Part shown: positions 36,312 through 45,291 of the stretch, one piece after another | Position numbering within the stretch: the first letter of the stretch is position 1 | Layout: each line of letters opens with the position of its first letter | Source: an uncultured Pirellulaceae bacterium | GTDB taxonomy: Bacteria > Planctomycetota > Planctomycetia > Pirellulales > Pirellulaceae | Assembly (NCBI GenBank): GCA_905480545.1 | Contig: CAJQQR010000119.1 | Location: 1-57,646, forward strand | Direction: 5' to 3' | Length of the DNA stretch: 57,646 nt | Program-made: the position numbers and the translations under genes | The notes under the pieces: model-generated | The model's input: only the letters and a program-made list of their open reading frames with translations | The model's database searches: none | What the model was told of the DNA's origin: nothing

Positions 36312-38932
36312 GTGCAAATAATTATCCCCGTCAATTTCGAGCCCGTTAAGCCTGCCTTGAGAAGTGTTTGTATTGGCTCGTCGGATTGTGCATCAACGAC
36401 ATTTCGAAAAACGAGTCATCAGACAGAAAGATTTCGAATCGAAGGCCCGCGTGATTTGTCAGCAGGACGATTTTTCCAATTCGAATTTTTGAGGGGACCT
36501 GCCTTATTTCTGGCTGCTTGTCTGATGGTTTTTGGGTTTGGTTGTAACCGATCGGAAAAGCCTTTGAAGAAAGGGGAGTCAAAGACATTTAAAGTGGAGG
36601 TCGAAAAGGATCCGCTTCCCGAGTATTCAATGAGTGAAGATCAGACCGCCTATCTTTGGGATCTGGAACATGCCGGAAATGTATTAGGCAAGTACGGTTT
36701 TAAACCTTTGGGCGATGCGATTGTAGACGGCAAAAGACAGGATTTTCTACGCATCGTCGGCGACACCAAGTGCACGATAGTCAAAAACGACAAAGCTGGA
36801 CAGCAATCGTTTCAGTCGTCGGTGCTTAATGTGTCGCGGCAGCGTTCGGTAAGCGATGAGAGGCAGCAACTTTCTGTCGAAAAGTTTGCTGATTGGTGGT
36901 TTGAAAAACGTAGTTGGTTTGCGAATGATCCCGCACCGAAAGCCGGATTTTATGTGAAATCACTTTTGCCACCGCAGGACAACGAACCCTTTTGGAAAGT
37001 GATCTGCATCCATCGATTATGGGGAAATGCGGTTGATGGTAGTCCGCTGGAGATCAGCGTTCTGATGGAACTAAAAACCGACGAAATTGAGAAAGACCGA
37101 CTTGGATCCGGAAGTTGGTTGCTCAACTGCGATATACAGCAAGTCGATATTGCTAAGTCGACCAAGCCGTTGTTTACGAAGACCGGTCCTCGTGACACTC
37201 GCATTGATTCTTCCATTTTTTATGACAACTGGAAGGAAGCAAAAAAGCAGATCAACACCGGCGGTGTTTTTGCATGTGATTATAACCGCGACGGTATCAG
37301 CGACATGTTTGTGACCGATCTGCAAGTCGACTCAGGGCGGCTTTACTCCGGAATGAAGGGTGGGAAGTTCAACGATGATACGTACTTTTTGTCGCTCGAC
37401 AGGGCAAGGAATTCCCGAATCGCAATGTTTGTGGATGTCGACAATGATGGTTGGGAAGATTTGTTTTGCCCAGACCTTGCGCAGTTCTTCCGCAATAAGA
37501 ATGGCGAAGAATTCATAAACTATTCGGGGCAAAGCAACATTGGATTGTTTTTGGATGACGAAATTGGATTGCCTCGCGACAAAATATCTGGAGTTTTTCC
37601 AGCGGACTATGATCTCGATGGTGACGTCGATTTGTACATCACTCGCTCCGTTCCTCCGGTTGGCTCTTGGTTGAAAGTTTGCAGCCGAAGATTGCTCATA
37701 ACCAACTGCTTCGCAATGATGGCAATTGGATGTTTACGGACGTTACGCCGCGAACAAAAACCGATGGTGAAGGTCGCTCGACGTTTTCTGCGGTCTGGTC
37801 AGATTTCAACAATGATCGTTATCCAGATCTATACATCATCAACGAATTTGGGAATGGGTCATTGTTGGTCAACCAGAATGGCAAGACTTTCGAGAAGCAC
37901 CAACTGACCGATGACCAAAGCGATTTCGGATCGATGGGTTTATCTTGCGGCGACTACGACAATGATGGAAACATCGATATTTTTGTCTCAAATATGTATT
38001 CCAAAGCAGGAAGTCGTATTATGGGAAATATGGTCGAGGGGACGTATCCTCCGGAGATTCAAAGTCGATTGCGGAGTATGGTTGCTGGTGGCGAACTTTA
38101 TAAGAACAACGGTGATTTGACTTTTGAGCCAGTTGGGAAAGACTTCCAGGTCCACGCAGCGGGCTGGGCTTGGGGGGCATCCATGGCAGATCTCAATAAC
38201 GATGGTTGGCCGGATCTTTATGTTACCGCTGGATTTATCAGTCGCGATCGTGCGAAGCCGGACGGCTGAAATTGCCTTTGGTTGGCTGTCGTGTCACAGC
38301 CAGGAAAAAAAGAATGTGAAGTTCCTCAGCCAGGTGAACTGGATCCAGAATTAAGTGAGTTCTGGGTCGGAAATCCCTTTCGAATTTTTCAGCAAAACAA
38401 CCTAAGCAGTTTTGAACGAAATCGCGCCTACATCAACGTTGAAGGTAAGGGGTTTTTAGAATTCAGTCATCTTTCGGGTGCGGATACCGATTCGGACAGC
38501 CGTGCGGTCTTGGCATTGGATATCTTTGAGCCCGGCAAAATGGACTTGGTTGTTCGGCAAGTCGGTGGAGATCCATTAGCCATTTACCGCAACGAATTTC
38601 CCACGCAAAATTATTTGAAAATTTCGCTCGATGGAGTGAAGAGTAACAGCTTTGGTTTGGGTTCAAAACTAATTGCACGAGTTGGTGATCGAAAAATCAT
38701 TCGTGAAATGTATCCGATCAATTCGTATCAAACTCAGCAACCGGCTTGGTGCCATTTCGGATTGGGTAAAGCGGAGAAGGTGGACAAACTTGAGGTCTTG
38801 TGGCCGTCGGGTATCAGGCAGGAATTCAAGAACGTTGAGGCAAATCAGCATCTATTGATTGTCGAAGAAATCGACGAGATCAGAAAGTTCGCGAAGTCCA
38901 CACCTGCGCGGCAATCAAAGCCGACGGAATAG
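36312..38932 (+). pseudogene. CRTAC1-like FG-GAP/ASPIC-UnbV lipoprotein, broken by a frameshift and an in-frame TGA
   Basis: Three segments read as one protein. Segment 1 (to about 37660) has a lipobox FGFGC after ALFLAACLMV and three Asp-rich calcium-binding FG-GAP repeats (DYNRDGISDMF, DVDNDGWEDLF, DYDLDGDVDLY). The frame then shifts by -1 between about 37645 and 37667. Segment 2 continues with HNQLLRNDGNWMFTDVT and three more repeats (DFNNDRYPDLY, DYDNDGNIDIF, DLNNDGWPDLY). A TGA at 38267-38269 stops it, but the same frame reads on (NCLWLAVVSQPGKK) into an ASPIC/UnbV domain (NYLKISLDGVKSNSFGLGS..., CHFGLGKAEKVDKLEVLWPSG) to 38932. The start is uncertain (GTG 36312 or TTG 36489). Everything else is well conserved, so decay is recent or the lesions are sequence errors. 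Confidence 0.85.
38283..38302 (+). other. Perfect 7-bp hairpin 13 bases after the in-frame TGA
   Basis: TGGCTGT pairs with ACAGCCA around the 6-base loop CGTGTC. Position and size superficially resemble a bacterial selenocysteine insertion element, but the rest of the gene is frameshifted and the family has no known selenoprotein. Recorded as structure only. Confidence 0.35.
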
Positions 38933-39228
38933 AGTTGCTGAATTTGCCAAGTCGTGATCAGGTTAAGATTGTGATGCGTCAACATGGAATTGCCGCAAGC
39001 GGAACAACGCATGCCCGCTGTGAATCCTGTTAATTAAGTCCGTTTCTTGGAACTGGTTATCAGCAAATCGCGACCGTCGATCTTGTAGCTTGCCTGAGGT
39101 TGAAAGAACGTCTCCAATAGCAGAAACTTGTGCTCTTAAACGCAAGTTCTTTGCGTCAATAAATTGCACGCTTTTGGTAAGGTGCGCAGTTTATTGTCTC
39201 AGGTCAATCGAACATCGATCGGATTCGA

Positions 39229-40095
39229 ATGAAAGTCCGCAAAGCCATTATCACGGCAGCTGCTCCATCTCAGAACACATTGCCCTTGCAGAAAATTGTC
39301 GATCGCGATGGCATCGAGAAAACGGCATTGCAGTTGATTGTTGAAGAAGTTGCGAGTGCTGGAGTTGAGGAGATTTGTGTCGTCGTCCGGCCAGGCGATC
39401 AAGCTGAGTTTCAGCGAGCGGCGGGGGAGAATGCAGGGATTCTAAGCTTTGCTGAACAAGTCGAGCCGGCAGGATATGCAGACGCGATTTATCGTGGAAA
39501 GGAGTTTGTCGGGGACCAGCCATTTTTACATTTGGTCGGCGATCATTTGTGCATCAGTCAAACTGACATTCGATGTGCCAAGCAGTTGATCAATATTTCG
39601 TCGAAGTACGAGTGTTCGGTTTCAGCGGTTCAGCCGACGCGCGAAAGCAATCTCCGTTACTTCGGCGCGATTGGCGGAAATCTTATCGATCAGCGCACTG
39701 ACTTATATGAAATCACGACCGTCATGGAAAAACCAACGCCGACACAAGCCGAGCAATCGCTAATTATTGCGGGACAGCGTGCGGGTTTCTATCAGTGCTT
39801 CTTCGGTATGCACGTTTTTTCGCCAGGTGTGATGAACATCTTGGATTCTTTGTTGAATTCTGATTCTGGTGGAAAAGTCTCTTTGTCAGATGCGCTCTCG
39901 ATTTTGCCGAGGCGAGAGAAGTATCTTGCGTTTGAAGTTGCTGGTTCGCGATACAACATTGGAGAAAAATACGGTGTTTTCATTGCCCAGGCAGCACTCG
40001 GCCTCAACGGAGCCGATCGAGATCAAATCTTGACCTCTTTGGTCGATCTGCTATCCACCAAGCAAAATGGAACTGGCAACATCGAACAGACATGA
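39229..40095 (+). CDS. GalU-like sugar nucleotidyltransferase with an altered nucleotide-binding loop
   Basis: The product is 288 residues, the usual GalU length. The fold is readable: AIITAAAPSQNTLPLQKIVD at the N-terminus, LQLIVEEVASAGVEEICVVVRPGD, GYADAIYRGKEFVGDQPFLHLVGDHL (the GD metal motif), RYFGAIGG, VMEKPTP, and a C-terminal RYNIGEKYGVFIAQAALG. The canonical GxGTR loop that binds UTP is replaced by APSQNT, so classical uridylyltransferase activity is doubtful. The gene ends 63 bases before the kinase/pyrophosphorylase fusion gene on the same strand and probably works with it, perhaps as a regulatory or specialised subunit. Confidence 0.8.
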   Translation: MKVRKAIITAAAPSQNTLPLQKIVDRDGIEKTALQLIVEEVASAGVEEICVVVRPGDQAEFQRAAGENAGILSFAEQVEPAGYADAIYRGKEFVGDQPFLHLVGDHLCISQTDIRCAKQLINISSKYECSVSAVQPTRESNLRYFGAIGGNLIDQRTDLYEITTVMEKPTPTQAEQSLIIAGQRAGFYQCFFGMHVFSPGVMNILDSLLNSDSGGKVSLSDALSILPRREKYLAFEVAGSRYNIGEKYGVFIAQAALGLNGADRDQILTSLVDLLSTKQNGTGNIEQT

Positions 40096-40158
40096 TCACC
40101 TGACGCTTTTTGCCCTACCGAATTTCTCAATCGAAACACGCAGTTGAAAATCGAGTTT

Positions 40159-43100
40159 ATGAATCCGCTCATTAAAATTATTACGTCTGACATTCCGCGG
40201 GTTCGAAATCAATCTCTTGATTCCATTTGCGATGATGCGAATCTCAAAGGATTGCTGAAGCACTGCAAAGAATTGGATCAGTTTCGTCGTGACAGCAACA
40301 ATCTGTACCATCAGGTTCGAGCTTTGTTTTTCATTGCGGCGATTTTTAGATATCATATTCCTCCCAAACTGAGCCGCGTCAACAATGGGCATATCTCGTT
40401 TAGTGGTTATGAGTTGTTATTGGAGCGGCGATTTGGTGAAGCGATCGATCGTTTTCTATTGGAGTTAGACGAAGCTGAGGTCAACGACGGTATCGCAAGC
40501 GCTTTGTCACAAGCATATCAGCAACTTGCCTTTCAAACGCTTGCCAATCAAGTTCGCAAGAGCGTGCGGACGGTGCGCGGCAATCAGTGGATGTTTCGGA
40601 TTGGGCACACGAATGATCACCCGCTTGAGATTCATCCGCAACTGAAGACCAAACTGGAATCGGGACGGTTTCCTGTCCTTTGTGAAAAGACATCGGTTCG
40701 GATGGATTTTTCACATAGTGCATGGAGCGATATCTTTTTTCTCGGAATGGACTTTCCCGAAGGCGCACGTGTACTCAATGTTTCGGTTGATCTTGGCGTT
40801 CGCGGGCGGGATGAGGTGACGCGACCGCCGATCGAATCCTACCTTCGTGTGATTGATGAACCAGTGTTTCGATTGGTGAGCGTCGATTTAAATGCAGAAA
40901 CGACGGTGCGGTCGATTCACGAAATGTTTGATTTTGCTCGAGATTATCTTGGTTTGTTAAAAGCGGCGGTGATTGCTTCCGGGATTGTTCCGTCGGGTAT
41001 GGAGGGCAATGTTCAGCCGATTGGTAGTTTGCTCGAAAAAATCGTTGGCCCGGGACTTGGGCTGGAATTGGTGAGTAAGGTCAATGACATTCCGAAGGGA
41101 AGTCGGTTGGCCGTATCCACGAATTTGCTGGGCTCTCTGATTTCAATTTGCATGCGAGCAACTCATCAGATTTCTACATTAACCGGAGGGTTAGATGAAA
41201 CTGATCGACGGATCATTGCGGCCCGAGCTATTTTGGGTGAATGGATCGGCGGTTCAGGTGGCGGTTGGCAGGATTCTGGCGGCGTTTGGCCGGGGATCAA
41301 ATTGATTTGTGGAAATGTGGCAGTCGAAGGCGATCCAGAGTTTGGTGTCTCGCGCGGTCGACTTCTCCCGAAACATGAAATACTGGATCGAAGTCAAATC
41401 TCAGAAGAAACAAGGCAGCTGATTCAGGATAGTCTTGTTTTGGTTCACGGAGGGATGGCTCAGAATGTCGGACCGATTCTAGAGATGGTGACGGAAAAGT
41501 ACTTGCTCCGATCCGAACGCGAATGGAATGCTCGGCATCATGCGATGAAGATTCTGGACGAAGTAGTTTTGGCGCTGCGGAAAGGGGACGTGAAACGTGT
41601 CGGCGAGGTCACAACAGAAAACTTTCAGGGACCGCTTCAGGACATTATTCCTTGGGCGACAAACCTGTTTACTGACGAGTTGATTTCATCGACGCATGAA
41701 AAATACGGCGAAGATTTTTGGGGGTTTTGGATGCTTGGCGGCATGTCCGGCGGGGGCATGGGCTTTATGTTTGATCCAAAGCTTAAGGTTGATGCTCAAA
41801 TTTGGATTCAGAAAGAAATGCTTCGACTGAAATCGGAAATGGAGAATTCACTTCCATTTGCGATGGATCCGGTTGTTTACGATTTTGAAATCAATGACAA
41901 AGGGAGTTGGGCGGAGTTTGTCGAAGATAACCGCATGCCGGAAAGTTATCATTTGCTTGTGACACCAAATCGAATCCGAATGGAGCCGCGTGAGTTGTCG
42001 CGATTGACCCGATTGGAACTGGAGGAATTGGGTGTTGGTCTTCGAGAACATTCTGATGGAAACAAGACGGCTGCAAAGCTCGTGAATCAAATCTTGCCCA
42101 AACCAAATAATGAGCAGGCGGCGGATGCGAACTTAAAAGAGATGCTCGCTCAGTTTGGCTTTGACGAAGTCCAGCACGAACAGATTCGTGCTGATCTGAG
42201 GGCGGGAAGAATTGGCTTGGCTCAAAATCGGCTTCCAGCGAGTTCGACGATTTCAGACGTCCAATCCGACGACGTCGTCGAAACCCGAAACGGCCTGGAG
42301 GATAGGCTTTCGTTGCTTGGCATGCAAGCCATCAAGCGTGGTGAAGTTGGCGTGATTACGTTGGCGGCGGGTGTTGGAAGTCGATGGACAGAAGGAGCGG
42401 GCGTCGTTAAAGCGCTTCACCCCTTTTGTAAATTAGATCGGCGACATCGCAACTTCTTGGAAGTTCACCTTGCGAAGAGTCGCAAGGTCGCAAAGGAATT
42501 GGACGCGGACATTCCACATATTTTTACGACAGGTTACATGACTGATGGACCGATTCGTCGGCACTTGGAATTAAGAAATAGCTACCAATACGGCGACATG
42601 ATTTTCCTTTCGCCAAGTAGTGCCGTGGGATTAAGGACGATTCCTATGGTACGGGACCTGCGATTCGAGTGGGAAGAAATGCCACAGCAGATGCTCGATG
42701 ATCGCCAACAGAAAGTGCGCGAAAGTGCGCGGGGCGCATTGATCAATTGGGCGAGATCAACTGGTGAAGGCGAGGACTACACGGACAACGTTCCGCTCCA
42801 GTGCATGCATCCGGTCGGACACTGGTATGAATTTCCTAACATGCTGCGAAATGGAACGATGGCGGATGTTTTGGAAAAACAGCCGAATCTTAAATGGCTA
42901 ATGTTGCACAACATTGATACGCTGGGCGCATGTATCGACCCGGCAATCGTAGGACAACATATCGATTCGGGCAAATCTCTCAGTTTCGAAGTCATTAGTC
43001 GACGGTTGGATGATCGCGGAGGCGGATTGGCACGAGTGGACGGCAAAGTTCGCTTGGTTGAGGGCTTGGCGATGCCGCGAGAAGAAGACGAATTTTCGTT

Positions 43101-43467
43101 GTCCTACTACAATTCGATGACGACATGGATTGATTTGGATCAGTTATTGACGACATTCGAATTGACACGTGAACAGCTATCCGATTCAGAAAAAGTTGAA
43201 AAGGCGGTTCGGAAATTGAGTCGCAGAATGCCAACGTACATCACGATCAAAGATGTCAAAAAACGTTGGGGGCGAGGCCAAGAAGACATCTATCCGGTTT
43301 CTCAGTTCGAGAAACTTTGGGGAGACATGACCGCGTTACCAGAAGTCAATTGTGGTTTTTTTGTCGTCAATCTGCAGCGAGGACAACAGCTGAAACAGCA
43401 AGCCCAATTGGATGGTTGGGTCCGTGATGGATCCGCGGAGTATGTTTCCAATTTGTGCGAATGGTGA
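40159..43467 (+). CDS. Fusion of a GHMP-kinase-like domain with a UDP-sugar pyrophosphorylase (UDPGP) domain
   Basis: The product is 1102 residues from the ATG at 40159 (an in-frame TTG at 40144 adds five). The N-terminal half carries GHMP-kinase features: SAWSDIF near 190, an ATP-loop-like PKGSRLAVSTNLLGSLIS at 312-329, and GWQDSGGVWPGIKLI from 369, as in sugar-1-kinases such as HddA and fucokinase. The C-terminal part has a UDPGP-type loop LAAGVGSRWTEG (from 735), HIFTTGYMTDG, NIDTLGACIDPAIVG, and RRLDDRGGGLARVDGK. The order is kinase then pyrophosphorylase, opposite to Bacteroides FKP, and the transferase domain is of the UDPGP rather than the GDP-fucose type. It may take a free sugar to a UDP-sugar; the sugar is unknown. 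Confidence 0.8.
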   Translation: MNPLIKIITSDIPRVRNQSLDSICDDANLKGLLKHCKELDQFRRDSNNLYHQVRALFFIAAIFRYHIPPKLSRVNNGHISFSGYELLLERRFGEAIDRFLLELDEAEVNDGIASALSQAYQQLAFQTLANQVRKSVRTVRGNQWMFRIGHTNDHPLEIHPQLKTKLESGRFPVLCEKTSVRMDFSHSAWSDIFFLGMDFPEGARVLNVSVDLGVRGRDEVTRPPIESYLRVIDEPVFRLVSVDLNAETTVRSIHEMFDFARDYLGLLKAAVIASGIVPSGMEGNVQPIGSLLEKIVGPGLGLELVSKVNDIPKGSRLAVSTNLLGSLISICMRATHQISTLTGGLDETDRRIIAARAILGEWIGGSGGGWQDSGGVWPGIKLICGNVAVEGDPEFGVSRGRLLPKHEILDRSQISEETRQLIQDSLVLVHGGMAQNVGPILEMVTEKYLLRSEREWNARHHAMKILDEVVLALRKGDVKRVGEVTTENFQGPLQDIIPWATNLFTDELISSTHEKYGEDFWGFWMLGGMSGGGMGFMFDPKLKVDAQIWIQKEMLRLKSEMENSLPFAMDPVVYDFEINDKGSWAEFVEDNRMPESYHLLVTPNRIRMEPRELSRLTRLELEELGVGLREHSDGNKTAAKLVNQILPKPNNEQAADANLKEMLAQFGFDEVQHEQIRADLRAGRIGLAQNRLPASSTISDVQSDDVVETRNGLEDRLSLLGMQAIKRGEVGVITLAAGVGSRWTEGAGVVKALHPFCKLDRRHRNFLEVHLAKSRKVAKELDADIPHIFTTGYMTDGPIRRHLELRNSYQYGDMIFLSPSSAVGLRTIPMVRDLRFEWEEMPQQMLDDRQQKVRESARGALINWARSTGEGEDYTDNVPLQCMHPVGHWYEFPNMLRNGTMADVLEKQPNLKWLMLHNIDTLGACIDPAIVGQHIDSGKSLSFEVISRRLDDRGGGLARVDGKVRLVEGLAMPREEDEFSLSYYNSMTTWIDLDQLLTTFELTREQLSDSEKVEKAVRKLSRRMPTYITIKDVKKRWGRGQEDIYPVSQFEKLWGDMTALPEVNCGFFVVNLQRGQQLKQQAQLDGWVRDGSAEYVSNLCEW

Positions 43468-43503
43468 TATCGCTAGGCCGATTGTGATATCGCAAGGCTA
43501 ATG
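43464..43503. repeat. Imperfect 20-bp tandem repeat at the stop codon of the fusion gene
   Basis: GTGATATCGCTAGGCCGATT and GTGATATCGCAAGGCTAATG lie head to tail (43464-43483, 43484-43503). The first copy contains the stop codon of the fusion gene. Confidence 0.85.
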
Positions 43504-43745
43504 GCCAGCTTTCTGGATCGCGCGGCCGTCCAGAAACGCGTCAACCTGATGTTTGTTAAGCCACCGGGCCGCAATTGTGTGATTTGTTTATTCAGGTTTT
43601 TAGTGAATCTAATCGATATTTCAGGTGAGATTCTGTTTTGCGCGTGGCGCTGCCCCGCGGTTTAAAAAACGCCGAAAATATCACCGTCGAAACGGAAATC
43701 TTGTAAATGCGATTCCTGTTGTCTCTGATACAAAGCCATGGCAAC

Positions 43746-45233
43746 TTATTGAGTGTATTTCCCAGAATCAGATACCGCCCAGTTCAGGTCACCTTTGATC
43801 TGAGTTTGTTCGGTAAACGGTTCACTGTGCTTCTTGCCGTACGTAATTAACTTCGTGGCCATTGCCTTAATGGTTTCTCGATATCCAGGATGATCACGCA
43901 GATTGATCATTTCGTTTGGATCTCGATCCAGATCAAAAAACCATATCGGATCATTGGCTGAAACCACCAATTTGTATCGATCACTCACGGCCATAAGCCA
44001 TCCCTTTCTGTCGCCGGTCCCGCGAACGATGGCGATGTCGGTCCACGCTTTGGGTTCCTTGCCCATAAGAAGTTGTGAAAAATCACGGCCGTGAATCGGG
44101 TTGACTGGCTTGGTGCCTGTCATCGTACAGAGCGTAGGAAGAAAATCGATGCTTCCCAAGGCTTGATTGATCACCACATGTTTCTCTATTAACTGCGGGT
44201 AACGAATCAAAAATGGAACGCGTGTTGATGCTTCATAGGGGACGCCTTTGTTCTGGCGATGATGCTCGCCTCGCAAATCACCATGGTCAGATGTGAAAAC
44301 AAAAATCGTATTGTCGTAGATTTTTTTTTCTTTCAAGAACGTGATCAAACGCCCAACATTGTCATCAATGCACTTCACCATTCCGTAATATTTCGACTGG
44401 GTAAATTTTCCTTGCTGTTTTTGCCCCCAGGTTGGAATCGATGAGAAGTCCTTGGTAGCCGACTCCGGCCGCGAATAAGTTTGATTGTCGTACATCGTGT
44501 CGTACGGAGCGCGGACGGTATCGGGACCGTGTGGATCGGGCAAACTAAGCATGTAGCAAAATGGTTTGTCGATGTTCGCTTTCACGAAATCGATCGTTCG
44601 ATCCATCAGAAAGTCGGTTGTAAACGTTTCCCTGGAAGCTCCGGCAACCGCATAGGAGGGTTGGCCTTGTTTTCGGGCCCCAACGCGCGGGCCACTTGCC
44701 GTTTGCTCAAGAATTTTCCAATGTCCGCGATTAAACATAAAGCGATTATCATCGAATCCAAATTTCCGTTTAGGCGCCCAGCCCGGTTTCGCTGTTCCGT
44801 CCAGATGCCATTTTCCGGCAAACCCGGTTGCGTAACCGTTTCGCTTGAGGATTTCAGCAAAAGTGATAACGTTGTCATCCAGCGGGATATTGTTCGTATT
44901 GACCGGCGTAAGATGCGGATACATTCCCGAAATCAATGCCGCTCGGGAGGGTGAACAGACCGGTGTGGTCGCGTAGTAGCTGGTGCAAATCGCCCCTTGA
45001 TCCGCGATCGAATCAATCTGCGGAGTTTCCACAACGGCATCGCCCCACATGTTCGCAAGATTTTTTGGCAATAACTTGCGATAGCAACCCAACGTTCGAA
45101 AATTGTGCTCATCGGTCATGATCACAATGACGTTTGGCGGCGTCTCGGTTTCACCCGCGGGTAACCGAGACGTCATCAGGAAATCAAAAATGAGCGTGAA
45201 AAAAATCAGGGCTAAAACGGAGCTTTTTCTCAT
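43746..45233 (-). CDS. Secreted type I sulfatase
   Basis: The product is 495 residues with a signal peptide (MRKSSVLALIFFTLIFDFLM). Formylglycine-type CSPSR is at 93-97, so Cys93 should be matured to formylglycine by a separate enzyme. Metal-site acids are in IMTDEHNFR (Asp41, Glu42), and the second metal motif is FVFTSDHGD. Also visible are GKWHLDG and a C-terminal PNEMINLRDHPGYRE. The family hydrolyses sulfate esters; planctomycetes use many paralogues on algal polysaccharides. The exact subfamily and substrate cannot be read. It lies 58 bases downstream of the Gfo/Idh/MocA oxidoreductase gene on the same strand and may be cotranscribed. Confidence 0.93.
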   Translation of the reverse strand: MRKSSVLALIFFTLIFDFLMTSRLPAGETETPPNVIVIMTDEHNFRTLGCYRKLLPKNLANMWGDAVVETPQIDSIADQGAICTSYYATTPVCSPSRAALISGMYPHLTPVNTNNIPLDDNVITFAEILKRNGYATGFAGKWHLDGTAKPGWAPKRKFGFDDNRFMFNRGHWKILEQTASGPRVGARKQGQPSYAVAGASRETFTTDFLMDRTIDFVKANIDKPFCYMLSLPDPHGPDTVRAPYDTMYDNQTYSRPESATKDFSSIPTWGQKQQGKFTQSKYYGMVKCIDDNVGRLITFLKEKKIYDNTIFVFTSDHGDLRGEHHRQNKGVPYEASTRVPFLIRYPQLIEKHVVINQALGSIDFLPTLCTMTGTKPVNPIHGRDFSQLLMGKEPKAWTDIAIVRGTGDRKGWLMAVSDRYKLVVSANDPIWFFDLDRDPNEMINLRDHPGYRETIKAMATKLITYGKKHSEPFTEQTQIKGDLNWAVSDSGKYTQ

Positions 45234-45291
45234 ATGAATTCGAGCAGTTATGGTTGTTTTTTTGTGAGTAAGAGGCCGGATTTAAAGATCG

